A stretch of 64,000 bases of DNA from Sinonovacula constricta (Eukaryota; Mollusca; Bivalvia; Cardiida; Solecurtidae). Positions 40,473 to 50,698 of this stretch are shown one piece after another (within the stretch, counting starts at the first letter, position 1; every line of letters begins with the position of its first letter). A program made the translations under genes and the position numbers. The stretch spans positions 18,406,290 to 18,470,289 of the forward strand of contig CM017564.1 in NCBI GenBank assembly GCA_007844125.1, given 5' to 3'. Under the pieces are notes generated by a model that was not told where the DNA came from, made no database searches, and was given only the letters and a program-made list of their open reading frames with translations.

Positions 40473-41684
40473 TGTAGCTGGCTTGGTCAAATTAGTGTTC
40501 AACAACGGGTTTCGATTTTCTATAGTTTATTTGTTCGTTTCGTTTCATCTCCATAAACCGTAGATGTGTACCGTAAACCGTAAAAACTGAAATTATAATA
40601 AAATGACTCATAATCATTAAAGTTATGACAATAACAAACCTTTCACGACTGAGACTAGTATTACACATGACTATTATTTCAAGTATGACTATATATGACT
40701 GTATATGACCTTTAACAAATTAACTGTAATAGAAGCATGTCCAGATCCACATTGTGATCGTTGAGATTGGGTGCAGTGTATAACAAACAAACTCTAGAAC
40801 ACTACAGCCAAATAATATTTAACTGTTCACACAACCACACAATCTTGATTGTAGCAGAGGGTGAATTTGTCAACAGAAAAACCATAATTCACAAAGTATA
40901 GATCTAGCATATTTCTATTACATGGTTTTACAGAGTACAGAGTATTATTATACCCTGGACCCTAGAATATTAAACATATATAGCAATTAAACCAAAGAGC
41001 ATATCAATTGAATGACTAGATTTGCAAACACGTGTTGTTAATTGGCAAGAGAGACAACTCATGTCTGACCCGCACTGTAAATTACGAAAGACAACTCTTT
41101 CTAGACGCAATTTGTGGAATACCAAAAAAATGACTAGGGCATTGCCGGAATCATTTAATAATGCAAAATAAAATATACCCTCAATGCATAAATTATGCTA
41201 TTAATGCAAACTATAGATCCATCTAAAGGTATTAATCTTTGATCAATACCGAGTGCTATTTATAGCCCCATGCGGTCTCAGACCATGACATTTCACGGAG
41301 CCGTTCGCAGAGCATGCTCACAGAAAATGCATGTTTACGTTCTAGATATCAAATCGTTTTTACTTAAACTGTGACAAGTACGTTACAAAATGTTTAATTA
41401 CCTTGCTGCTCCGACCAAGCTGCTAAATATGTATCGTTAACTTGAAAAATTCGTTATTCAGTGAAGTTTTTTTGACATTTGTTTGTTCTTCGTTCGACTA
41501 GAAAGTGAAAATACCAGTGCGCATGCGCAACAAAAGTAGCAGGTACTGACTAAATCGCGGACTTAAACCACGTACGCAATAATCAAAACGGAAAGGAACT
41601 AACTAAAACTTAACAATTGTTGACTAAGAACTACACAAACAACTTAGTAGGAAAATATTACTAAAATTTACACCGACAGTTACA
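40473..41684 (-). repeat. BEL element 5' LTR
   Basis: Identical in length to the other LTR (1212 bp). Downstream in coding direction follow only GTAAAAACTTGAGCGCC and the gag ATG; I see no TGG-type primer-binding site. Confidence 0.95.
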
Positions 41685-41689
41685 ATCAT

Positions 41690-42329
41690 CGTTATACTGG
41701 ACTACAACATAACATGGGGATTTTCTACCCCCTAGATTGGTTGAGGGTCAATTGTACGAAAGATTCTAAGTGTTTATGCATAAAATATATTATTATTTTT
41801 CAAATATTTTATTTACGTTATAAATATGCATTTTAGTAACCGAAATACTGCAAAATGTATGCCTATTGATCATTCAAATCTTGGAGACATGAAATGGCCC
41901 CGTGAATGGGATTGAATCCACTACGAATTCACGTGGAAAAGAACACCCAGCCTTTTCAAATATTTGTTGAAATTGGGGGGGGGGTGCGAAAAAAAGAAGT
42001 CATAAGTATCAAAACAGTTTATATGATATCCTACACTGAAGCTAAAAACTCCAGCAAAGTCAAATTCATCAGTCACGAACTCAATGCAAAGTCTGGCAGC
42101 ATGAATGATGAAACAACATCGAGTCTGTACTGCCGCGATGCAGTCATTATAACTCAAGACTTGGACATGTAACCAAAAATAACTGGTCTTGCGTAGTTTT
42201 TACTAACGAAATGAACACATTAAATTTCAGAATTTAGCACAAATAGTTATTTAAATCAATACACATGTGCTTAATAGGAAAACATTGTTAATTCTGTACC
42301 GTTCCCTAATTTGGTCTAACTACATTTCG
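41690..42329. other. Unassigned DNA right of the BEL element
   Basis: AT-rich sequence with a G run at 41977-41985. An 88-codon plus-strand frame (41906-42172) and its minus-strand mirror show no family features. Nothing supportable. Confidence 0.5.
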
Positions 42330-43580
42330 GAAGCATAGGCTATGGTTCTGCCAGGAGGTCCTATCTCCAAATGCTGGTCGTCGTTCACAACCAGGCACTT
42401 CGTCTTGCTCTAGGAGCGTTCAGGACCTCACCAGTGCAGAGCTAGTGCAGAGCCTTTACGTCCAAGCCAACGAACCATCATTATACTTGCGTCGCGAGAA
42501 ACTTTCTTTGCAGTATATAATTAAACTCATATCTACCCCTGATAACCCAACGTTTAATTGTGTTTTCACCCCTAAACATAAAAAACATGATCAATCACCT
42601 AAAGCCATCAGACCTCTTGGTTTAAGGCTTAAAGGTAGCATAAACACATCAAGTATAAAACTCGATAGCGTTTCCAAAAAACCCACAATTGAATGTCCAC
42701 CATTGCAACTCTGTTCAATTAATGTTACTTTAGAACTCTGTAAAAAAAATGTCGAACACAGATCCTTTGATTTTACGATCTGAATTTCTCGAACTCCGTG
42801 ACAAGTATTCTGACTAACTTCATACATATACTGATGGTTCAAAGACGGACACTTACGTTGGCTGTGCCTCCGTAAGTAATAGCCACTGCATTAAACAAAG
42901 ACTTCCTAACATCTCGTCTATCTTCACCGCCGAAATCCATGCTATAAATCTAAGCCTTGATTTCATTTCAAATATGTTATATTTTCATACTCATTATCTG
43001 TATTGCAGAGGATAAATTAACTGAATTATCCAAATCCACATGTTCGCACTGTTCTTGTCAAACTTCAAAGTTTATATGACGCTAAAGAAATCTCCTTATG
43101 TTGGCTTCCTAGTCATGTAGGCATCCGAGGAAACGAAGATGCAGACAGTGGTGCAAAATCTGCCTCAACCCTCACTGAGACAGATCTTTGCATCCCACAC
43201 ACTGATTTTAAACCACTTATTTACCGACATATTTTAACCAAATGGCAAAGACCAAACAAGTTGCCACAATACAATTGATAACAAATTGCCCGCAATTAAT
43301 CCTAACGTTGGTACCAATATCTCCTTTTGCATAGAAAGTAGGCGGAAGGACGAGGCTCTTACCCGCTGTCGCATTTGACATACTAGACTAACTCATTCAT
43401 ATCTTTTAAAGAAGTTCAACCTGTATGTGTTCCTTGCCAGGAACCACTGACATTTAATCATATTTCATTACATTGTACCGACACAGACCATATTCGGTCC
43501 ATGCACTTTAATGTCAATAACATGTATGAATTGTTTAAGACAGTGTCGGATTCTAAACTCGTTTGCTAATGAGATTAGTA
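42330..43580 (+). pseudogene. LINE remnant: RT end and RNase H
   Basis: Reads SARRSYLQMLVVVHNQALRL and ALGAFRTSPVQS, then PSLYLRREKLSLQYIIKL (RT thumb region of Jockey-like LINEs). Then come YTDGSKTDTYVGCASVS and LCWLPSHVGIRGNEDAD (RNase H) and a Cys-rich tail (CQEPLTFNHISLHC). Frames shift several times; a small duplication (GTGCAGAGCTAGTGCAGAGC) near 42438 breaks the first one. Confidence 0.85.
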
Positions 43581-45240
43581 TTCTTAATGTATCTAGTAAA
43601 TCGCCTTTCACTAACGTTCTATTACTTTGGTCGTCGATGGTTGCGTACACATGAACTGCTTGCTCAGGATGATTTGCATGGAAAACCTTTACTACGGGTG
43701 TTTTAGAACACGACTTTTCCGTGAAACCTTCTCCACTTAACTGTGTGCACTTAGCTAATACGTCTTCAATCGCGCACGACTCCCCCCCCCCCTTGAGGAG
43801 GCGTGGCTTTGTCACGATTAGCGTCAACATGCATCGGCAAAGCATGCTTTTTACTACCACACTGGGTACACACAATGTCTTCCAGGCAAGCACGTGCGAT
43901 TTGTTCGGATCTTCTACAGCACTAAAGACAGATGTTATTGTCTTTTAGAACTTTTTTGTCTTTCTTCCAACGTTGACGATTCGAACCCTTTACATGCTGA
44001 AAGGGTGTTTCGAGGACTTGTGAAGAGGGCAGAGCTTCTCTGGGTCATTCTCCTCGCTTTGGTTGAACACTACTCTTTCGTATTAACACTCTGTCTGTGT
44101 TTGCACTTTTTGTGGGGTATGTGTTTTTTCTTGGTGTGTGTTCTTCATAGACAAGTCCTGGGTCTTTTAGCATAATGCTCATTTCACCTATGAAGCGTAC
44201 TAAGAATGCAATTGGAGGAAACGCAACATTCTTCTCTTGTTTATACCAGGACGCACGTGCTGTCCATTTTCATTGAATAGATCCAGGAAGTTTTCTGACG
44301 ATAGGAATAACCCCTGAAGATGTGTCAGTGTAAAAGAGAAGGACTGCATGCTTTGGATTTTCCTTCACAGATTCGATTTCAGATAATATATCACTGAGTT
44401 TATAAAGATTTCTATAGTCACTGTCGGTAGAGATGCTTTTTCAGGGATCTTTCCAGCATCTCCGGTTGACCGTATCGATCATCGAGTCTTTCCCACATTT
44501 TCGAGACCCCACGTTCTGGATTGTTAATGTTCGATGCCCTAATGCAGCTTGCGTAAGTCGACGATACTGGGCCTAGGTATTTAACAAGCAAGTCCATCTC
44601 CTCAAACGGACTAAGTTTTAGTTCTTTTGCAACACTTTCGATGCTATTTTTTCAAAGTCTGATAGTGTTCAGGTAAGTCAGTTAAGTTTGTTAACTTAAA
44701 TCATTACGTAACAATAACTGTGTAAGCGTCGGCTGCTTACCTTATCTAATTCAAAATGAATGTAGACGCGGTTCTGGTGTCTACAAACCAAGGTCTGCCA
44801 CTGATCTAGCTTGCTCAAATATAGCTCACATTTTTTTAACCCTATAGATTTTTCTTTATTTTTCTATATTTTACTAACATAGTTTAGTTTTTACCTGATT
44901 ATTCTCTATTTAATATTAAACTTCTTTGTATTCGGCGCCGTATGACCTGTTAAGTGTTGGTGTGCCGTAAAACCCAAATAAAAAAACAAGCTTGCCCACT
45001 AACATATGCTTCTACACGATTTGGTCCAAGTGTGTTGTCAGAGTCAATAATGTGTTCTATCTCCATCATGTTTTCACGTGCTTGTGCCTCTGCCTCGGCG
45101 GCAACAACAATTTCTTGTTGTTTTAACACTTTTATTCTTACTTCAAGTTCTGCGCGTTGTCTTAACATATCGGCTTCTTTTGTTACGAACTCAAGTCTGT
45201 CACGTTGTGCATTTGCTTTAGCACGTTTTCTCTGAGCCAC
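43565..45240 (-). pseudogene. Decayed BEL-like gag-protease remnant
   Basis: In coding order on the minus strand: a coiled-coil gag start (45240-44990, RDRLEFVTKEADMLRQRAEL), an interrupting LINE tail, DUF1759 (44650-44440, FEEMDLLVKYLGP ... NNPERGVSKMWERLDDRYG), zinc-binding HKSSKHPF region (about 44030-43900) and a protease-like stretch with YATIDDQSNRTLVKGDLL (43660-43570). Several frameshifts. It is a different family from the intact BEL element. Confidence 0.65.
44690..44987 (+). mobile_element. 5'-truncated LINE copy: 3' UTR only
   Basis: Ends CGGCGCCGTATGACCTGTTA, then GTGTGCCGTAAAACCCAAAT and an A-rich tail. This tail type follows Jockey-like LINEs in mollusc-like genomes from memory. 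It interrupts the BEL-like remnant. Confidence 0.6.
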
Positions 45241-45290
45241 AGAACTACTGTAACTTAATCTGCTAGATGTTCCTGAGGCATTCGAACTAG

Positions 45291-47042
45291 GGATGTCAAA
45301 GGATAATAAATTTGGTATCCGGATATCCGTCGAACGATCCGAACGGATATCCGGATATAAATCTTAGTTAATTCTGATGTTGCAGTCGGATGTGTGCGGG
45401 GTTACTAACGTTTTAATTGACATAATTAAATCGTCATTTCAATGGAAATAATTAAATCAACATTAATGAAATACGAACAATAAAAACATTTGGTAATTTT
45501 AATTCACAATAAAGTGTATAAATCAAGCATATATCTGATCAAAGAAAACATGCGTACATGCGAAACATTTATTTGAAATCGTTATATATTATTACGAAAA
45601 TGTAACAAAAATAAAGAAGCACATGATAAAACAAGCATATATGTAATGTTTGTGTTATATTTATAAGGTCGCATCAACTTGCAGTTGTTCAGTCTTCCTC
45701 TGGAAGCGTGGTACGATTCTTGTTGAAGATTATCCCATCGACCAGCTCGCTCGACAGCCTGTTACGGAGTTTATTTATCAGGAGGCCTGCGGTAGAAAAG
45801 ATCCTTTCTGAAGGCACGGAGGTGGCCGGAACTACAAGAACTTGCCTAGCGACGTATGCAATCTTCGGAAACTTTGACTCGTTTTCCTTCCACCACTGGA
45901 GCGGGTTTGCGTCGCTGTACATCTTCTCCACTAGATAAGACTTCATCTCATTACTTGCATTGGAGACTGGAGTTTTGTAGGTGGTAAAGCTAAGTTTTCG
46001 TCGTTTTGGAGCTGGCTGACTTGGCTCTCTGGCAGACACCTTGCGGGGCACGTCGTCTAGGCAACTCTCCAGGGCATCCTCGGCGATCTTCCTTGTTTAA
46101 CCGAGAGGAATGGTAGATCCTTGAAGCGAGGGTCTAGAAGTGCGGCCAGCATTGGTGTCGACTTGGCGGTGTCTTCTGAATCCGGCTGGAATCGGCATGT
46201 CAACTCTGACCTTAATGTGTCCGGGACCGTCGCAACCAATCCACTGTCTGTGGCCTTTCGCTGCAGAGTGTCGGATAGCAGTCCACATACGATCGGGTAG
46301 ATGTCAGAACAGGATACGTCCTTCTCAACGCACATGTACGTGGTAACTTCCGTCAATGCACTGAGCAAAGTCGACACATCACTCACAATGTCCCACTCGC
46401 TGTATTTCAGAAGAAGAGCTGCATCGTTCTTCATGGTGACGCTGCGATCTAACATGATGTCAGTGATGACTCTCCGCTGGTCTGTCAGGCGTTCCAGCAT
46501 GAGTTGTGTGGAATTCCATCTTGTCGGAACATCCTGAATGAGTGCGTGTTCCGTCGCTTTTAGAAGACGCTGCCATCTGCGAAGTTCAGCTGTCATCGTA
46601 GTTGAATGCTTGAAGTGTCCTATCAGCTTGCCGCATCTCGCTGTAGTCTTCTCCACCAACGGCAACTCAAGGACCGGCTTGATACAGAGCTGAAGTGGTT
46701 GCCCGAAACAACCAAGGTCACCCCATTCTTCACATATGCTACCAGCTTTCTCCATATTTCGTGCGTTTTCATGCACACAAGTGTCCACCTTGTCACCAAG
46801 CCCAAACTCTGCCCACGCACGTCTGAAGCTTAGCCGCTAGGTTCTCTCCCATATGTCGCTCGGATATGGCACGCGTCATCAGAACGTTGGTCTTCATCTC
46901 CCAGTTATCATCGATGTGGTGTTCTGTGACGGTGATGTTACTTTCAGTTGAGTTCGATGTCCACGTGTTGGTGGTGATAGCAACGGACGGCACTGCCTCA
47001 AGAACGGACGTCAGAGCTGTCTTCTCATTAGCGTATCGTACA
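45291..47042 (-). pseudogene. hAT transposase remnant (ZBED-like)
   Basis: Three minus-strand frames. 46793-46993 has VAITTNTWTSNSTESNITVTEHHID, where the usual catalytic Asp of TTDxWTS is Asn. 46057-46788 has FKHSTTMTAELRRWQ, DVPTRWNSTQLMLERL and PMLAALLDPRFK. 45689-46051 is the dimerisation domain (ANPLQWWKENESKFPKIAYV, PATSVPSERIFSTAGLL). The left end TAGGGATGTCAAAGG near 45290 may be its terminal repeat. Truncated at its 5' side by LINE sequence. Confidence 0.85.
45316..45357. repeat. Perfect 15-bp inverted repeat, hAT subterminal
   Basis: TATCCGGATATCCGT, a 12-base spacer, then its exact reverse complement. It lies just inside the putative hAT end and could bind transposase. 45358-45688 otherwise shows no gene. 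Confidence 0.8.
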
Positions 47043-47043
47043 T

Positions 47044-47492
47044 TTCGAACACACTGGCTGAAAATTTTGCCAAAAATTCCTCATCGGCCAACTACACGCC
47101 TCAATTGCAAACCTTTAAACACTCTGCTGAAAGGGAAAAGGTTTAATTTTAAATCTAATAATAACGAAACTTACAATCAATCCTTTTCATTGAAAGAGCT
47201 TAAAGATGCTCTAAATAAATCGCATGATACCGCTGGTGGTCCAGACGACATACCGTATCGATTTTTAAAACATTTACCAATTCGATCTCTAAACTTACTT
47301 CTGTCAATCTTTAATAAAATTTGGATATCCGATAAAGTACTCGGTTCTTGGAAAAATGCATTCATTATTCCCCTTCATAAACAAGGTATGGACCCAACAG
47401 ATCCTCAAAGCTATAGACCTATTGCTTTGACGAGCTGTATTTGTAAAACCTTAGAACAAATGATCAGTAATAGACTTGTCTGGTATCTTTAG
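47044..47492 (+). pseudogene. LINE reverse-transcriptase fragment (N-terminal RT)
   Basis: Encodes FSLKELKDALNKSHDTAGG, then PDDIPYRFLKHLP, SWKNAFIIPLHKQGMDP, SYRPIALTSCICKTLEQMI and NRLVWYL: RT motifs 0-2a of Jockey-like LINEs. About 110 codons in one frame, ending in TAG. It abuts the hAT remnant head to head. Confidence 0.85.
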
Positions 47493-47553
47493 TCCAACTG
47501 CACACATGTGAACTATCAACATCCCTATTTACATTTACTTATGTGCTGTGGAA

Positions 47554-49605
47554 TCATAGAAAGGATGGTAATCTGCTGGAATGACTTTCTTCAATTCTTG
47601 CAGGTGCTTGTATTGCTCTCTGCGATGTACCTAGGTTTGTCACTGTAGAGTCACCCACTCTTGTCCCAGGTCTAATGGAACTGTAAGACCTCAACTGTGT
47701 CATATCCTTGAAAAATGAGTGTGGTATGTATCGTACAAAGAAGGGTTGGTTTAGTCTACAGGACTTAATTGCATCAACGTAGTTTTTGAGGTACGTATAT
47801 GGGTTTTTCCTTAGCTTTCTCTCTACGATACTGTGCATGGCATCAACCTCCATGTTGCAAATGAACTTGCTAACAGATCACCCTCTGTTTTGTTCCAAAA
47901 GTAGCAGGTAGTACTGTTAGTTGCCAGATCCATAACAGTAAAGTTATGGCAGGCTAGTTTTGTTTTGTAGTACAGTGCACTCGCTTGTAGTCTAGGACAT
48001 AGAAAAACAGCTTGTAGGTCCATGGTCTGGACTTTGAATGTTACGTCATTTAATGACTTCTCTTTATCTTCAGACTTCTCTTTTCTTGTTTCTTCTTTCC
48101 TTTGTATGTGCTGTCTATATTCAACTTCTGTTATAGTTCCCACCTCAAACTCGCAACACTTGTCACAGCGATCTTTCTTAGGCAAAAACAAAGACTGGTT
48201 CATTTCATCAAATACCTTCGCGAAAAGGCAATTTGATGCAGCCTTTTTATTGATCATTTGGCAATGCTCGGTGTAAGCCTTATAGAGCTCCGCCTTAGTT
48301 GCAAAAACGGGTTCAAGATAAAGTTTACGGCTTGTAGACCTGCAGTAGTGCGATTCCATCTTAGGACGTTTCTCTAGGAATTCTTGAGCACTGATTTTCA
48401 CATCAGATAATGGTTTCTCTTTATTCCGCCTTGCAGACAATAAAGAGACTTCCTCTTGACTCACTTGTCTATCATCAGTCTGGCTAACTGACGAATCATC
48501 TGATTGAATTACCGCATCTGTATCAGTCTGAATCACCTGACTTTCAACACGATTCGCATCCTTCCACCCATTGGCAGTTTTCTCGCCGATGCATAGGGTG
48601 TTTAGAAACATATCTTTGCACACGCGATATCTTTCCTCACCAACTCTCAGAAAATATTTATAGTGTGTGTTTTCTCGTCCAGAGATTTCTGACCTCGACT
48701 TAACATCTAATTCTACAATTAAGTTTGTAACATACACTTTCTTTTCATCCCAATTAAACTTTTTCCAGAACTGGTCGAATATTGTTAGCCTGTCTGATTC
48801 AGAAACCTGATGACGAAACTTGACTTTGGAATTATCACAACCTTTTCTACAACGTCTAGGTTTCAAAACTCTCTCTGTCTATTCTCTGCCAACATCAATT
48901 GACCATCCGCATTTTTCTATAAACCTTTGTATCACTTCCTTCCATTCTTGCACGTTTTTGCTTGTATCTGTCCCATAGGTGTTGTTTGACTGAGGTTTCG
49001 TCTGTAACGATCTCTTCATGAACTATAGTAGTTTCATTTACATCTGTATGAAAGGCTTCTGATTCATCTGAAGACTCAGTGTTATAATCAGGGTCAGCTA
49101 CAGAGTCATCAAGATCTACATGATTGAATAGTTCATCATCGAATTCATCTTCGAACAGTTCATTGGAAGATACCAATTAAGCATTTGCATCTTCACAGTC
49201 ATAAAATCTATTTAATGTTGTTGGCCTGTCTATAAAAGCTCGAACTTCTTCATTAAAGCCCTCTCTATTGCCATCAAGACTTCTAGATTCACATTTCGCA
49301 TTTTCGCAGACATTTTCAGTGTTTCCAATTTCATTTGTTAATACATCATTTGTCTGATTTGGGTTTATTTTTTTTAATTCTGCACACGCTTGTGAATTAT
49401 TATTCACGTCATTTAATACACTTACTACAGAAAACGACCCTTCATCAGTATTTTCAGCTGATAAATGTTCTGCGCAAGCCAGCAAATTATTAGTATCTAT
49501 AATGTTACTTCCCTGAATACCGTAAGTGTCACTAACTTGTAGCACCTTTTTGGCTTTAATTTTTTCAATAGCCAGCTGCACCAAATGTTTCCCTCTACAT
49601 TCCAT
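47554..49605 (-). pseudogene. Multicopy invertebrate gene family, broken copy
   Basis: Four consecutive minus-strand frames appear to form one gene: 49605-49177 and 49176-48895 (acidic N-terminus), 48866-47823 (RRCRKGC, YFLRVGEERYRVCKDMF, PKMESHYCRSTSRKLYLEP, LFLPKKDRCDKCCEF, VQTMDLQAVFLCPR, CYFWNKTEGD) and 47853-47554 (EVDAMHSIVERKL, FFVRYIPHSFF). I recognise it as a family with many copies in insect and mollusc genomes, possibly derived from a DNA transposon, whose function I do not know. Relatives have roughly 100 residues between CYFW and the DAMHS block; here these are nearly adjacent, so an internal deletion plus frameshift is likely. Confidence 0.55.
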
Positions 49606-50698
49606 AGCTGTGCTTTAACACTTTACACTACAATGGGTGGAACTTCATTTCAACGGTTTGAACTGCCCATTGACATTTTCAATGATAACATATCTGGGCA
49701 TTGTTTCTCTATAAAGGGCATAATAACAATCATTAAGAAAGTTGTACTGTTGGCAATGATTGGAATATTTGCCAGTTTCTCTTTGCATAATGCTGGTTAA
49801 AATGTGTGAGGTTCATACACGTCTTGAGGATACCGCAACCATTTACTGCACATCCTCGCAAAAAGCACAGTAAAATCTTGAACCAATCTCCTCTTCTGTT
49901 ACATCCAAAGGCAGTTCAAAAACACACGTCAAATGAAAGCGTTGTCGAAAACCCCACCAAAACAGGCACACGTCGTCGTTCGAGTCTGTAAGAAATATTT
50001 TATCTCCTGAAAGTAACTATGGCACTGGGTTTTTAGCTTCCTTTTTACAGTTGTCACACATCCATTCTGCATAAAATTCTGTCAGTGAAGAAATTTGAGT
50101 TAGACGTCATTCCGACCTATTAAAAGCATAATTAAAGACATGAGACAATATTCTAGTTATATCCATTAAGTAAACCTAAATACTTTTAGGATTGTGCTTA
50201 GTTCCTGTTACTATCTAAATAAAACTTCATATATTATTATGTTTCAATACAAAATGTTGAAGTAGATCAGCATATTTCAGCACATGACTAGGTAAAAAGT
50301 TAACAATAAACATGATACAGTGTTGTAGAATAAGTGTTTGCCTTTGTCTACAGGTAGATAAAAATTTAAATATCTGTGAAAATTTTGATAGGACCTTTTC
50401 TTATTTACCTATTGTTAAAGCTTGAAATATAGTACATGACAGAATTTCAATAAATGACTAGCTAAATGAAATGGAGTTCATCAAACTATTTCAGCACATG
50501 CCTACATAAAAAAATAACAGTCAACATACATCATTGTTTTTTAAGAACTAACTACTTAAGAGTTCCATTCCACTATGTGTAAAGGGAGACACATAACTTT
50601 ATTTGAATACAACTTAGGTCTTCTATTAAATATTATTGTTGGCATGGTCTTCCATCTGGCGTTTGGAAGTGTTGCAGATCATCTCCAGGGCTGCTCTC
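49606..50698. other. Unassigned AT-rich DNA
   Basis: Short frames on both strands without recognisable features; repeated TTCAGCACATGAC/CTA motifs near 50277 and 50490. It may include the unseen left end of the next hAT element. Confidence 0.4.

Larger units (their letters stand above)
33063..41684 (-). mobile_element. Complete BEL/Pao retrotransposon
   Basis: Two 1212-bp LTRs (33063-34274 and 40473-41684), flanked by a 5-base target duplication ATCAT (33058-33062 and 41685-41689). I count only three differences between the LTRs. Coding is on the minus strand. The internal genes are of BEL/Pao type (DUF1759 gag, DUF1758 protease, YVDD reverse transcriptase, HHCC integrase) but broken at several points. 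Confidence 0.95.

Noticed and set aside
41906..42172. 88-codon plus-strand frame as a gene
   Set aside because: A similar-sized frame exists on the other strand, no motif, no splice or start context.
43894..44175. Leu-rich plus-strand frame that could suggest membrane helices
   Set aside because: The minus strand here carries BEL-like zinc-binding sequence with an Arg/Lys-rich bias that explains the apparent hydrophobicity.
44950..45240. Plus-strand Ser/Cys-rich frame
   Set aside because: Mirror of the coiled-coil gag start on the minus strand.
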